A DNA stretch of 64,000 nt. Origin: Geodermatophilus nigrescens (GTDB lineage Bacteria > Actinomycetota > Actinomycetes > Mycobacteriales > Geodermatophilaceae). Shown here one piece after another: positions 8,458-17,451 of this stretch (position 1 is the stretch's first letter; each line of letters opens with the position of its first letter). The notes beneath the pieces were generated by a model. That model saw nothing but the letters and a program-made list of their open reading frames with translations. It ran no database searches and was not told the origin of the DNA. The stretch is from assembly GCF_900129495.1 (NCBI RefSeq), contig NZ_FQVX01000001.1:248001-312000 (forward strand). Direction: 5' to 3'. The position numbers and the translations under genes were made by a program.

Positions 8458-9435
8458 TCAGCCGACGCGGGTCGCGGACTCCTGGAGCCGGGCGGCGAAC
8501 CAGTCAACCGTGCGGCGCAGCCCCTCCTCGGAGGGGACCGTCGGCCGCCAGCCGAGCAGCTCCTCGGCGCGGCGGGTGTCCGGTCGGCGGACCTTCGGGT
8601 CGTCGACGGGCAGGTCGACGAACTCGACGTCGGACGTGGAGCCGGTGAGCTCGCGGATCCACTCGGCCAGCCGGAGCATCGACAGCTCGTCGGGGTTGCC
8701 GATGTTGACCGGGCCGGGCTGGTCGGAGAAGGCCAGCGCGAGGATGCCGCGCACGGTGTCGTCGACGTAGCAGATCGACCGGGTCTGCGAGCCGTCGCCG
8801 GCGACGGTCAGCGGGCGCCCGGCCAGCGCCTGGCCCACGAAGGCGGGGATGGCGCGGCCGTCGTCGGCGCGCATGCGGGGGCCGTAGGTGTTGAAGATCC
8901 GCACGATCCCGGTGTCGGTGCCCTTCGACGTCCGGTAGGCGGTGGTCATGGCCTCGCTGAAGCGCTTCGCCTCGTCGTAGACCCCGCGCGGGCCGACCGG
9001 GTTGACGTTGCCCCAGTACTCCTCGGGCTGCGGGTGCACCAGCGGGTCGCCGTAGACCTCGGAGGTGGAGGCGAGCACGTACCGGGCGCCCTTCTCGTGC
9101 GCCAGGCCGAGGGTGTGCAGGGTGCCGAGGCTGCCGACCTTGAGCGTCTCGATCGGCATCCTCAGGTAGTCCAGCGGGCTGGCCGGCGAGGCGAAGTGCA
9201 GCACCAGGTCGACGTCGCCGGGGACGTGCACGAAGTCGGTGACGTCGCAGCGCACCAGCCGGAAGCCGGGGTGCTCCATGAGGTGGACGACGTTCTCCGG
9301 TGAGCCGGTGAGGAAGTTGTCGAGGCAGACGACCTCGACGCCGCGGTCGAGCAGGTGCTCGCAGAGGTGGGAGCCGAGGAAGCCGGCGCCGCCGGTCACC
9401 ACCGCCCGCCGGATCGTCCGTGCCGCGTGCACCAT
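8458..9435 (-). CDS. NAD-dependent UDP-glucuronate decarboxylase-like SDR
   Basis: This is a 325-residue extended short-chain dehydrogenase. The N-terminal [19 protein letters not shown] is the Rossmann NAD-binding loop. [20 protein letters not shown] and [11 protein letters not shown] (catalytic Y-x3-K) are hallmarks of UDP-xylose synthase (UXS). UXS oxidises and decarboxylates UDP-glucuronate to UDP-xylose in the cytosol. The sequence is not HldD-like, so it does not complete the L,D-heptose branch, though it may feed a pentose or related sugar to the nearby glycosyltransferases. It is a single transcription unit with a GGAG site upstream of ATG 9435. A related 4,6-dehydratase activity is the alternative. 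Confidence 0.8.
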   Translation of the reverse strand: MVHAARTIRRAVVTGGAGFLGSHLCEHLLDRGVEVVCLDNFLTGSPENVVHLMEHPGFRLVRCDVTDFVHVPGDVDLVLHFASPASPLDYLRMPIETLKVGSLGTLHTLGLAHEKGARYVLASTSEVYGDPLVHPQPEEYWGNVNPVGPRGVYDEAKRFSEAMTTAYRTSKGTDTGIVRIFNTYGPRMRADDGRAIPAFVGQALAGRPLTVAGDGSQTRSICYVDDTVRGILALAFSDQPGPVNIGNPDELSMLRLAEWIRELTGSTSDVEFVDLPVDDPKVRRPDTRRAEELLGWRPTVPSEEGLRRTVDWFAARLQESATRVG

Positions 9436-9554
9436 GCCCTGCTCCGTCCTGTTCCGCCGCCCCGTCGCGCAGGGTCCGCGGCTGCCCTACCCGGAGATCA
9501 ACTGCCGACACTTCGAGGGCTGAGTGTCCGCCTCCCGGTCACCCGGGACGGCGA

Positions 9555-9588
9555 CGGGCCGCCGGTCCCCGAGGGAACCGGCGGCCCG
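9555..9588 (-). terminator. Terminator hairpin after the liv operon
   Basis: A 12-bp stem (9555-9566 with 9577-9588) with a 10-base loop lies 34 bases past the stop of the binding-protein gene on the minus strand. Confidence 0.6.
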
Positions 9589-9621
9589 CCGTCGTGCGCT
9601 GGAGGCTCTGGGGTCAGGGCC

Positions 9622-10965
9622 TCAGTTGATCGGCTCCTCCTCCGGGATGCCGTTCTCCGGCGGGCTGGCCGGCTCGCCGTCGAGCTCCTCGATCTCGGCG
9701 TCGCCGTTGTCGGTGACGAGGATCGGCGTCAGGTCCTCCGAGCCCTCGCCCTGCAGGCGGCTGACGAGCATGCCGCTGTAGCCCGCGTGGCGGTCCTCCG
9801 AGTAGCGGAAGGGCGTGAAGCCGGGGCCCTCCCACTCGGAGCCGGCCTGCTCGACGGCGGCGACGAGGTCGTCACGCGTCGGGTTCTGGCCGGCCGACTG
9901 CAGCGCCTGGACCATCGTGTAGGCCTGCGACATGCCGTAGATGCGGTAGTTGGTGAGCTCGCCCTCCTGGCCGGACTCCTCCCACACCTGCTGCCACAGC
10001 TGCACCCACGGGTTGTCGGGGGCGTCGAGGCCGGGGATGTACTCGGTGGTCAGCACGCCGTCGAGCAGGCTGGCGTCGCTGACCGCGCCCTCGGAGAAGC
10101 GGGCCAGCAGCGAGCCGACCAGCGCCGGGTCCGAGCCGACGTTCGAGTAGAACCACTGCGGCTGGTAGCCCAGGCGCAGGGCGGTCAGCTGCGAGAGCGC
10201 CGTGTAGCTCGGCACGTTGAAGCCGAGCACGAGGTCGGCGCCGGCGGCCTGCAGCGCGGAGATCTGCGGGACGACGTCGGTGTTGCCGGGGACGTAGGTC
10301 TCCTCGGCGACGATCTGGTCCTCGAGGTACTGGCGGGCGCCGGCCGCGCCGTCCTCGCCGAAGTCGTCGCCCTGGAGGAACAGGCCGACCTTGGCGTCGG
10401 GGAAGTTCTCGGCCACGTACTGGCCGATGATCTTGCCCTCGATCTCGTAGTCGGGCTGCCAGCCGAAGGTGTAGGGCTTCTCCTCGACGTCGTCCCACAG
10501 GCGCGAGCCCGACGACACGAACAGGTCGGGGACGTTCTCGCTGTTGAGGAAGTCGGTGACCGCGTTGTGGGTCGGCGTGCCGAGGCCCGACATGATCGCG
10601 AAGACCTCGTCCTCGAGGACGAGCTGGTTCACGATCTGGCTGGTGTTGGTCGGGTTGTAGGCGTCGTCGCGGTAGACGAACTCGATCTGCCGGCCGTTGA
10701 CCCCGCCGTTGGCGTTGACGTAGTCGAAGTAGGCCTCGACCCCGGTGGGGATCTCGCTGTAGCCGGGCGCCGCGACGCCGGTCAGCGGGTAGTGGGCACC
10801 GAGCTTGATGGTGTCCTCGGTGATGCCGATGTCCGAGGCCTCGTTCTCCTCGCTGCCACCGCCGCCGCCACCGCCACCGGAGTCCCCGCCGCCGCAGGCG
10901 GCCAGGGTGGTGGCGACGGTCGCCGCGGCCACGAAGCTGACGAGGCGTCGTGAGGAACTTGTCAA
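9622..10965 (-). CDS. livK: Branched-chain amino-acid-type ABC transporter substrate-binding lipoprotein
   Basis: This is a 447-residue type I periplasmic-binding protein (Peripla_BP_6). An N-terminal signal peptide ends in the lipobox L-A-A-C (Cys at about residue 24), followed by a glycine/glutamate linker with eight consecutive Gly. The body carries the family start GITEDTIKLGAHYPLTGVAA. It binds an amino acid, amide or related ligand outside the membrane for the LivHMGF importer. The start is an unusual TTG at 10965, supported by AGAGGAG five bases upstream and by the intact signal peptide. It is the last gene of the operon. The actual ligand cannot be read from sequence. Confidence 0.85.
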   Translation of the reverse strand: MTSSSRRLVSFVAAATVATTLAACGGGDSGGGGGGGGSEENEASDIGITEDTIKLGAHYPLTGVAAPGYSEIPTGVEAYFDYVNANGGVNGRQIEFVYRDDAYNPTNTSQIVNQLVLEDEVFAIMSGLGTPTHNAVTDFLNSENVPDLFVSSGSRLWDDVEEKPYTFGWQPDYEIEGKIIGQYVAENFPDAKVGLFLQGDDFGEDGAAGARQYLEDQIVAEETYVPGNTDVVPQISALQAAGADLVLGFNVPSYTALSQLTALRLGYQPQWFYSNVGSDPALVGSLLARFSEGAVSDASLLDGVLTTEYIPGLDAPDNPWVQLWQQVWEESGQEGELTNYRIYGMSQAYTMVQALQSAGQNPTRDDLVAAVEQAGSEWEGPGFTPFRYSEDRHAGYSGMLVSRLQGEGSEDLTPILVTDNGDAEIEELDGEPASPPENGIPEEEPIN

Positions 10966-11059
10966 CGGTTCTCCTCTGGAGGGACCCGGGCGCCTGTGCC
11001 CGGGGGGTTCTGGTGGGGGTGGGGGAGTCGGGGTGGCCGGCGGCCGGGAGGGCGGGCCC

Positions 11060-12232
11060 TCACCCCCGGGCGCGGCCGGCTGCCCGCCGGGCGCGCTGCT
11101 TCATCAGGGCCAGCCGGACCGACCCGACCAGGCCCGCGGGGGCGAAGAGCATGACCAGCACGAGGATCACGCCGTAGACGACGTAGGAGATCTCGGCGGC
11201 CTGGGCGGCGTCCATGTCCAGCGACTCGCCGGCGTCCCGGAGCAGGCGCGGCAGGAAGACCAGCAGCGCCGAGCCGATGAGCGCCCCGAGCAGGCTGCCC
11301 AGACCGCCGATGACGATGGCGGTGAGCAGCGACAGGGACAGCACGATCGTGAAGGCCGTCGGCGCGGTGAGCCGGACGACGAGGGCGAGGACGGCGCCGG
11401 CGAGGCCCGCCGCGGCGGCGCTGACGACGAAGGCGACGACCCGCCACGCGCCGAGGTTGATGCCGGACAGCTCGGCGGCGACCTCCTGGTCGCGCACCGC
11501 GCGCCAGGTGCGGCCGACCCGGCTGCGCATCAGGTTGGCCAGCAGGAAGTAGGTGACCAGCAGGCAGGCGACGCTGATGTAGGCGATCCACTTGACGCCC
11601 GAGGCGGGGTTGCCCGACAGCGTCCGGATGATCTCGGTGAACCAGTCCGGGCGGTCGGGCGTGGAGACCGTGAGGCCCTGCTCGCCACCGAGCAGGTCGT
11701 CGAAGTGCAGCGCCAGGCCCGGCAGGCCGACGGCCAGGGCGAGGGTGGCGCCGGCGAGGTACGGGCCGTGCAGCCGGGCCGCGGCCACGCCGACGATCGC
11801 GCCGACGACCGAGGTGAGCGCCACCGCGATCAGGAAGACCACGACCAGCGGCAGCGGCTCCTCGACGTCGAGCAGCAGTGCGGTGGTGTAGCCGCCGACG
11901 GCCATGAGCGCGCCGTGGCCTAGGGAGATCTGCCCGTTGAGGCCGGTGAGCAGGGTCAGCCCGCCCGCGGCGATCGCGTAGAAGGCGACGTAGCCGACCT
12001 GCGCGTTGAAGCCGAGGTCGGTCGACTCGAGCAGGAGCACCGCCCCGACCGCGCACAGCACCAGGACGAGCAGGTGGCGCAGCAGCGTGTTGCGCGGCAG
12101 GAACGAGCGCCCGCCGGTGGCCTGCGCCGAGCTGGCGTTGCTCGCCGCGGTGGCGGTGGTGGGCGCCTCGGAGGTGGCCGCGCCGGCGGCCGAGGCGGAG
12201 GCGGGGGTCTGCAGGTCGCTCATGGCGGTCAC
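11060..12232 (-). CDS. livM: Branched-chain amino-acid-type ABC transporter permease LivM
   Basis: This is a 390-residue integral membrane permease with a long, Ala/Ser/Thr-rich N-terminal extension of about 50 residues before the first helix. About eight to ten hydrophobic segments follow. LTGLNGQISLGHGALMAVGGYT is the conserved LivM/LivH EAA-like region, cut here to its recognisable core (ISLGHGA). It pairs with LivH to form the channel. GTG 12232 overlaps the livH stop (GTGA); ATG 12223 is a possible shorter start. It lies between livH and the binding-protein gene. Confidence 0.85.
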   Translation of the reverse strand: MTAMSDLQTPASASAAGAATSEAPTTATAASNASSAQATGGRSFLPRNTLLRHLLVLVLCAVGAVLLLESTDLGFNAQVGYVAFYAIAAGGLTLLTGLNGQISLGHGALMAVGGYTTALLLDVEEPLPLVVVFLIAVALTSVVGAIVGVAAARLHGPYLAGATLALAVGLPGLALHFDDLLGGEQGLTVSTPDRPDWFTEIIRTLSGNPASGVKWIAYISVACLLVTYFLLANLMRSRVGRTWRAVRDQEVAAELSGINLGAWRVVAFVVSAAAAGLAGAVLALVVRLTAPTAFTIVLSLSLLTAIVIGGLGSLLGALIGSALLVFLPRLLRDAGESLDMDAAQAAEISYVVYGVILVLVMLFAPAGLVGSVRLALMKQRARRAAGRARG

Positions 12233-13113
12233 GCCCTCCGCGTCTGGGTCGTCGAGAACAGGCCGCCGGGCCGGACGAGCAGGACCACGACGAGGATGAC
12301 GAGGGCGGCGAGGCCGACGAGGGTGTCGCCGAGGTAGCCGCGCACGTAGCTGAGGGCGACGCCGAGGACCAGCCCGCCGACGACGGCGCCGATCGGGGAG
12401 TCCAGGCCGCCGAGCACCGCGGCGACGAAGCCGAAGACGATCAGCGAGTCCATGAACGTCGGCGCCACGAAGGCGGTCTCGGCGGCGATCAGCATGCCGG
12501 CCAGCGAGCCGACGACGGCGGCCAGCGCCCAGCCGAGGGTGAGCATCCGGCCGACGCGGACGCCGAGCAGCCGGGCGACCTCCTGGCCGAAGGCCGAGGC
12601 GCGCATGGCGAGGCCCAGGCGGGTGAAGCGGAACAGCGCGATGAGCGCGACCATCACCAGCAGCACCGCGATGAGCGTGTAGACGGTGTTGGGGCTGAGC
12701 GACCCGAGCGTGGTGTCGCCGATCCGGAAGCCGATGTTGGAGAACGGCGGCACGAACGCGCGCTGGTTGACGCCGAAGAGCACCGAGATCAGCGCCTGGA
12801 TCGCGATGAACAGACCCAGGGTGACGATGACGGCGTTGAGCTCGGGCCCGCCCTCGACCGGCCGGATGACGACGCGCTCGACGACCGCGCCGATCACCAG
12901 GCCCGACAGCAGGGCGACGACCAGGCCCACCCAGTAGGACTGGCCGGCGTCGATGAGGGCGATCGCGATGAAGGTCGTCAGGGCGGCCATGGCGCCCTGC
13001 GCGAAGTTGACGATCCGGGTGGAGCGCCAGATCAGCACCAGGGCGAGGGCGAAGGCCGCGTAGACCGACCCGGTGATCACCCCGCCGAGGGTGAGGTTGA
13101 CGAACTCTTGCAC
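12229..13113 (-). CDS. livH: Branched-chain amino-acid-type ABC transporter permease LivH
   Basis: This is a 294-residue permease with around eight transmembrane segments and the family features NLTLGGVITGSVYAAFAL at the N-terminus and IVNFAQGAMA. It forms the translocation channel with LivM in the cytoplasmic membrane. GTG 13113 is used. The 42-base gap after livF and the 4-base overlap with livM fit a single operon. Length and order (G-F-H-M-binding protein) are a common actinobacterial variant of the E. coli KHMGF order. Confidence 0.88.
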   Translation of the reverse strand: MQEFVNLTLGGVITGSVYAAFALALVLIWRSTRIVNFAQGAMAALTTFIAIALIDAGQSYWVGLVVALLSGLVIGAVVERVVIRPVEGGPELNAVIVTLGLFIAIQALISVLFGVNQRAFVPPFSNIGFRIGDTTLGSLSPNTVYTLIAVLLVMVALIALFRFTRLGLAMRASAFGQEVARLLGVRVGRMLTLGWALAAVVGSLAGMLIAAETAFVAPTFMDSLIVFGFVAAVLGGLDSPIGAVVGGLVLGVALSYVRGYLGDTLVGLAALVILVVVLLVRPGGLFSTTQTRRA

Positions 13114-13155
13114 GTGGGGGGCTGCCTTCCTGGCGTGCGGAGGAGCGGGGAGCGG

Positions 13156-13947
13156 CTAGAAGCCGAGGTAGGCGTGCCGGAGGTCCTCGTCGCCGGCGAG
13201 CCGGGCGGCGTCGTCGGTGACGACCACGCGGCCGAGGTTGAGCACCACGCCGGTGTCGGCCACCGACAGCGCGCTGCGGGCGTTCTGCTCCACCAGCAGC
13301 ACCGACAGGCCCTCGGTGTCGACGAGCTTGCGCAGCAGGGCGAAGATCTGCGCCACGATCCGCGGCGCGAGGCCCAGCGAGGGCTCGTCGAGCAGCAGCA
13401 CCTTCGGGCGGGCCAGGAGCGCGCGGCCGATGACGAGCATCTGCCGCTCACCGCCCGAGAGCGTGTGCGCCGTCTGGCCGCGGCGCTCGGCGATGCGGGG
13501 GAAGAGGTCGTAGACCCGGTCGAACTCGTCCTGGCCGACCTTCCCGCGGAACAGCGAGCCCACTCGCAGGTTCTCGTCGACGGTCAGCTCGGCGATGACG
13601 CCGCGGCCCTCGGGCACGTGCGACATGCCCTTGGTGACCATGGCCTCGACCGGCGACCGGGTCACGTCCTCCCCGTTCAGGACGACCCGCCCCGCGGTCG
13701 GGCGGACCAGGCCGCTGATGGTGCGCAGCAGCGTCGTCTTCCCGGCGCCGTTCGCGCCGAGGACGGCGGTGATCCGGCCGGACTCCGCGCGCAGCGTCAC
13801 GCCGTCGAGCGCCCGGACCGGGCCGTAGGCGGCCGACAGGCCCTCGACCTCGAGGACGGCCGGGGCGGTGGCGGTCCCGCCGCCCTTCGAGAGGCCGACG
13901 CCGGCGGCCGAGGCCGCGGTGCTGCCGTGCGCGCCGGTCTCAGCCAC
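13156..13947 (-). CDS. livF: Branched-chain amino-acid-type ABC transporter ATPase LivF
   Basis: This is a 263-residue ABC ATPase. After an Ala/Gly-rich N-terminal tail of about 30 residues come Walker A GANGAGKTT, the LivF-specific HVPEGRGVI, an intact signature LSGGERQ, Walker B LLLDEPSLGLAP and the switch histidine region LLVEQN. It hydrolyses ATP in the cytosol for the importer. GTG 13947 overlaps the end of livG by 8 bases. The Q-loop and LAPRIV segments are typical of LivF rather than LivG. Confidence 0.88.
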   Translation of the reverse strand: MAETGAHGSTAASAAGVGLSKGGGTATAPAVLEVEGLSAAYGPVRALDGVTLRAESGRITAVLGANGAGKTTLLRTISGLVRPTAGRVVLNGEDVTRSPVEAMVTKGMSHVPEGRGVIAELTVDENLRVGSLFRGKVGQDEFDRVYDLFPRIAERRGQTAHTLSGGERQMLVIGRALLARPKVLLLDEPSLGLAPRIVAQIFALLRKLVDTEGLSVLLVEQNARSALSVADTGVVLNLGRVVVTDDAARLAGDEDLRHAYLGF

Positions 13948-14821
13948 GGTGGGTCCCCCCGTCGGTGCCCGCCAGCTCGCTGACGTCGGTGGTGTCGTCG
14001 ACGGCGTCGCCGAGGTAGGCCTCGGTGACCGCCGGGTCGTTCTGGACCTGCTGCGGGGTGCCGGCGGCGATCTGGCGGCCGGAGTCGAGCACGGTGATCT
14101 GGTCGCAGACCCGCATGACGAGGTCCATGTGGTGCTCGACGAGCAGCACGCTCATCCGGCCCGACAGCAGGCGGATGAGCTCGCCGAGCTCGTGCATCTC
14201 GTCCTCGGACAGGCCGCTGGCCGGCTCGTCGAGCAGCAGCAGCTCGGGCTCGGAGACCAGCGCGCGGGCCAGCGCGACCCGCTTCTGCACCGGGTAGGGG
14301 AGGCTGCCGGGGTAGCGCGCGGCGTAGCCCTCGGCGTCGAGCTCGGTGAGCGCGCCCATCGCGCGCTCCCGCAGCCGGGCGTCGTCCTTGTCGGCGGTGG
14401 GGATCGCGAACAGCGCCGAGAAGAAGCCCGCCTTCGCGTGCTTGTGCGCGCCGACCATGACGTTCTCGAGCACGGTCAGGCCCGGGAAGAGGCCCACGCC
14501 CTGCAGGGTGCGGGCGATGCCCAGCCCCGCGAGCTGGGCGGGCCGCAGGCGGCGCAGCTCCTGGCCGCGCCAGACGATCCGGCCCTCGGTGGCGCGGACC
14601 AGGCCGCAGGCCACGTTGAACATCGTCGTCTTGCCGGCGCCGTTGGGGCCGATGAGCCCGTGCACCTGCCCCGGCTCGACGGTCAGCGACACGTCGGTGA
14701 GGGCCTTCACGCCGCCGAAGGCGACGCTGATCCCGGTCATCTCGAGCCGGGCGGTGGGCGATCGGTCCTGGTGCCGGGTGCTGCTGCCTGTGGTGTCCGG
14801 CGGCTGCGCCAAGGTGCCCAC
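13940..14821 (-). CDS. livG: Branched-chain amino-acid-type ABC transporter ATPase LivG
   Basis: This is a 293-residue ABC ATPase with Walker A GPNGAGKTT, the LivG-specific IARTLQGVGLFPGLTVLENV region and Walker B LLLLDEPASGL. The signature position reads LPYPVQKRVALARAL, so it lacks the usual Ser-Gly-Gly; LivG proteins often have a degenerate signature, but this one is further from consensus. The partner LivF has a complete signature. It is the first gene of the operon. GTG 14821 has a GAGGAG very close upstream; a shorter start is possible. Confidence 0.85.
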   Translation of the reverse strand: MGTLAQPPDTTGSSTRHQDRSPTARLEMTGISVAFGGVKALTDVSLTVEPGQVHGLIGPNGAGKTTMFNVACGLVRATEGRIVWRGQELRRLRPAQLAGLGIARTLQGVGLFPGLTVLENVMVGAHKHAKAGFFSALFAIPTADKDDARLRERAMGALTELDAEGYAARYPGSLPYPVQKRVALARALVSEPELLLLDEPASGLSEDEMHELGELIRLLSGRMSVLLVEHHMDLVMRVCDQITVLDSGRQIAAGTPQQVQNDPAVTEAYLGDAVDDTTDVSELAGTDGGTHRG

Positions 14822-14996
14822 GTCTCCTCTTCATCGGGGAGGAGCCGCGCTCCAGCCGACGCCGCACGGCGTCGATTGGGTCACAGCTCGGTACCCGATG
14901 ACTCTGCGGTCCGGTGAGGGCCGTCACAATGGGCGCAGCGCACAGTGATGCCCCCGCCGTGTTGTGCTCTGTGCGATGGGAACCGGAGGTGATGGC
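14822..14996. promoter_or_regulatory. Divergent control region between livG and PucR-like regulator
   Basis: This 175-base gap must hold the promoters for both the liv operon (minus) and the regulator gene (plus). CACAG at 14941-14945 and CTGTG at 14969-14973 form an inverted pair, and CACAA/TTGTG flank them similarly, so a regulator could bind there. No clean -35/-10 pair is visible, and the operator assignment is tentative. Confidence 0.35.
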
Positions 14997-16232
14997 GTGC
15001 ACACGGCCCCCGGAGGCGTCACCGAGCGGCTGGCCGAGATGGTCCCCGCGCTGCTCGAGCAGCTCGACGCGATGACCGACCGGATGGTCGAGGTCCTCGT
15101 GGAGACCGAGCCGCCCTACCGGGAGGCGATGCAGTCGGGCGACCCGCTGCTGCGCACCACGCTGCGCCGCAACCTCGAGGTGGGCATCCGCGGGCTGCTG
15201 CCCGACGTCCCCGCGGCCTACTACGCCAGCCACGCCGAGGGCGCCCGCGCCGTCGGCCGGCTGCGCGCCGCGCAGGGCATCCCTCTGGAGGCGGTGCTGC
15301 GCGCCTACCGCCTCGGCGGGCAGATCACCTGGGAGGCGCTGGTCGCGCTGTCCCGGAACAGCGGCCGGCACGACGACGGCCTGCTGCTGGAGGTCGCGGG
15401 CTCCCTGTGGCGCACCAACGACCGCGGGTGCAGCGCCGCCGCCGAGGGCTACCGGGCCGAGGAGCGCCGCCGCGCCGGCCTCGACGTCGCCGAGCGCCGC
15501 CGGCTCGTCGACGGCCTGCTCGACGGCCGCGGCGGCGACCCGGCGTTCGTCCGGCAGGCCTCCGAGCTGCTCGCCGTCCCGCTGGGCGGGCGGCTGGCCG
15601 TCGTCGTCGCGCACCCGGCCGAGGACCGGCCCGAGGCGGCCGACCCGGCGCAGGCGCTGCTCAAGCGCGGCATCCGCTCGGCCTGGGGCACCCGGGCGCA
15701 GGCGCAGGTGGGCGTGGTGGCGCTCGGCACCCGGCGGCTGCCCGAGCTGCTGGGCTGGCTGGGGCTGCTGGCCACCGGCCCGGTCGGGGTGTCGCCGGTG
15801 GTCGAGGGCGCGGCCGCCGTCGCCGGCGCCTACCGGCTGGCCGAGACCGCGGCCCGCACGCTCCCGCCCGGGACGGCGCGCGTCGTCACCACCGACGACC
15901 GGCTGCCCGAGGCGCTGCTGTCGGACTCGCCGGAGATCGCCGAGCGGCTGGTCGGGCAGACGCTGGGCCGGCTGCTGGAGCTGCCCGAGGACGAGCGCGA
16001 GGTGCTGCTGGAGACGCTGTCGGCGTTCCTCGACGCCGACGGCTCACCGACCCGCGCCGCCGACCTCCTCTACTGCCACCGCAACACGGTCATGCACCGG
16101 CTGCGGCGGATCGAGTCGGTGACCGGCCGCAAGCCCACCGACCCGCGGGCCCGGCTGCTCTGGCAGCTCGCGCTGCTGGCCACCGGGCACCACGACGCCG
16201 GCACCCGGCGGCCGGTCCGCGACTCGGCGTAG
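14997..16232 (+). CDS. PucR/CdaR-type helix-turn-helix transcriptional regulator
   Basis: This is a 411-residue protein. The C-terminal third carries the PucR-family helix-turn-helix (TRAADLLYCHRNTVMHRLRR, about residues 351-370). The preceding region resembles the GGDEF-like middle domain of CdaR/PucR regulators. The N-terminal 150 residues form an all-helical sensor region seen in actinobacterial members. GTG 14997 is chosen because GGAGGTGA (14985-14992) lies seven bases from it after the GGAGG core; ATG 14976 is upstream of that site. Divergence from livG suggests that it regulates the transporter, probably in response to the imported nitrogen compound. This is an inference from position. 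Confidence 0.8.
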   Translation: MHTAPGGVTERLAEMVPALLEQLDAMTDRMVEVLVETEPPYREAMQSGDPLLRTTLRRNLEVGIRGLLPDVPAAYYASHAEGARAVGRLRAAQGIPLEAVLRAYRLGGQITWEALVALSRNSGRHDDGLLLEVAGSLWRTNDRGCSAAAEGYRAEERRRAGLDVAERRRLVDGLLDGRGGDPAFVRQASELLAVPLGGRLAVVVAHPAEDRPEAADPAQALLKRGIRSAWGTRAQAQVGVVALGTRRLPELLGWLGLLATGPVGVSPVVEGAAAVAGAYRLAETAARTLPPGTARVVTTDDRLPEALLSDSPEIAERLVGQTLGRLLELPEDEREVLLETLSAFLDADGSPTRAADLLYCHRNTVMHRLRRIESVTGRKPTDPRARLLWQLALLATGHHDAGTRRPVRDSA

Positions 16233-16255
16233 ACCGGGCCGCGACGCGCCGCCGG

Positions 16256-16489
16256 CTACTGCAGGTAGCCCTCGACCTCGGACTTCGGCCGCACCTGGGC
16301 GGTGTCGGGGTCCTCGTCGTACTGGCGCTTGGCGTCCCGCTGGCGCACGAGGTCCCAGAGCTGGTCGCGCTCCTCCTCGATCGCCCGGAGTCGGGCCCGC
16401 TGCTCCTCGGTGTGCTCGGCGCTGTCGCGGAGCCGGTGCTCCTCCTCGACCAGGGCGTCGATGCGGCTGCGGATCTCGCTGTCGTCCAT
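16256..16489 (-). CDS. DUF2630 family small protein
   Basis: This is a 77-residue, highly charged, mostly helical protein. It has the pattern MDDSEIRSRIDALVEEEH, then RARLRAIEEERDQLWDLVRQR, and ends EVEGYLQ. This matches the small actinobacterial DUF2630 family, whose function is unknown. Coiled-coil heptads are likely across residues 5-55. It has no signal or membrane segment. It lies downstream of tyrA on the same strand with a 38-base gap and may be co-transcribed. Confidence 0.7.
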   Translation of the reverse strand: MDDSEIRSRIDALVEEEHRLRDSAEHTEEQRARLRAIEEERDQLWDLVRQRDAKRQYDEDPDTAQVRPKSEVEGYLQ

Positions 16490-16527
16490 GCGGCCACTCT
16501 GCCCCATCGCCGGACCGGGTGCCGGGC

Positions 16528-17451
16528 TCAGCCCTCCGGCACCCAGCCCTCGACGAAGGCGGCCAGCCGCCGGGTGACCGCCCCGCCGGCGCGGCCGAGC
16601 GACAGCAGGGCGGCCCGGTCGAGAGGCACGCGCACGGCCCGCCGCCCGGCTCCCTCTCCGGCCTGAGCGCTGCGCACCCCGTGCCCGGCGGAGACGAGCT
16701 CGGGCCAGGGCCGTTCCAGCTGGGCGAGCACCCGGGCCAGCGCGGCCGCGGTGGGCCCGGCGTTGCCCTCGACCATCGCGGTGACGAACGCCGGGTCGCT
16801 GCCGATCACCCGGGTGCCGTCGCGGAAGCTGCCCGCGGCCAGCGCGAGCGCCAGCGGCCCGGCCGACCCCGCCGCGGCGGCCAGGGCGGCGGCCAGCAGG
16901 TGCGGCACGTGGCTCACGGCGGCGACGGCGTCGTCGTGCTCGGCGGCGGTCACCGGCACCACCTCGGCGCCCGCGTCGAGGGCCACCTCGGCGGCGCGCA
17001 GCCAGCGCGGCAGCTCGGTGCCCGGCTCCAGGCACAGCGCCCAGCGGGCGCCGCGGAAGAGCTCCGGGTCGGTGGCCGCGTGGCCCGAGCGCTCGGTGCC
17101 GGCCATCGGGTGCCCGCCGACGAACCGGCCGCCCAGCGCCGCGCCCACCGACCCGAGCACCGGCACCTTCACCGAGCCGAGGTCGGTGACCGTGGCGGCG
17201 GGGTCGACGTCGAGGCCGTCGAGGGCGGCGGCCATCGCGGGCAGCGGCACCGCCAGCACGACGACGCCGCCGAGCTCGCGGGTGACCCGCACGCCCCGGG
17301 CGGCGGCGGCCTCCCGGGCGGCGGGGTCGACGTCCCACCCGCGCACGTCGCGGCCGGCCGCCACCAGCGCCGCGGCGAGCGACCCGCCGAGCTGGCCGAG
17401 CCCGACGACGCCCACCGGCGGGGCCTCCATGGTGGGCACCGGCAGGCTCAC
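16528..17451 (-). CDS. tyrA: Prephenate dehydrogenase
   Basis: This is a 307-residue NAD(P)-dependent enzyme of tyrosine synthesis, converting prephenate to 4-hydroxyphenylpyruvate. The N-terminal VGVVGLGQLGGSLA is the Rossmann dinucleotide loop, and GGHPMAGTERSG is the substrate-binding signature of the TyrA family. HDDAVAAVSHVPHLLA is the helical dimerisation region with its conserved His. No ACT domain is present, as in many short TyrA proteins. GTG 17451 overlaps the stop of the thioesterase gene (GTGA), so the two genes are translationally coupled. Confidence 0.88.
   Translation of the reverse strand: MSLPVPTMEAPPVGVVGLGQLGGSLAAALVAAGRDVRGWDVDPAAREAAAARGVRVTRELGGVVVLAVPLPAMAAALDGLDVDPAATVTDLGSVKVPVLGSVGAALGGRFVGGHPMAGTERSGHAATDPELFRGARWALCLEPGTELPRWLRAAEVALDAGAEVVPVTAAEHDDAVAAVSHVPHLLAAALAAAAGSAGPLALALAAGSFRDGTRVIGSDPAFVTAMVEGNAGPTAAALARVLAQLERPWPELVSAGHGVRSAQAGEGAGRRAVRVPLDRAALLSLGRAGGAVTRRLAAFVEGWVPEG

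Noticed and set aside
6569-8770. Long plus-strand open frame (733 codons) opposite the VWA and dehydratase genes
   Set aside because: It is antisense to two well-supported genes, has a composition typical of a GC-rich shadow frame, and shows no motif.
8458-9435. HldD (ADP-heptose epimerase) to complete the heptose pathway
   Set aside because: The STSEVYGDP and YWGN motifs identify the UDP-xylose synthase group. HldD motifs are absent.
10858-10890. Trinucleotide repeat in the liv binding-protein gene
   Set aside because: It is only the poly-Gly linker after the lipobox cysteine, common in actinobacterial lipoproteins.
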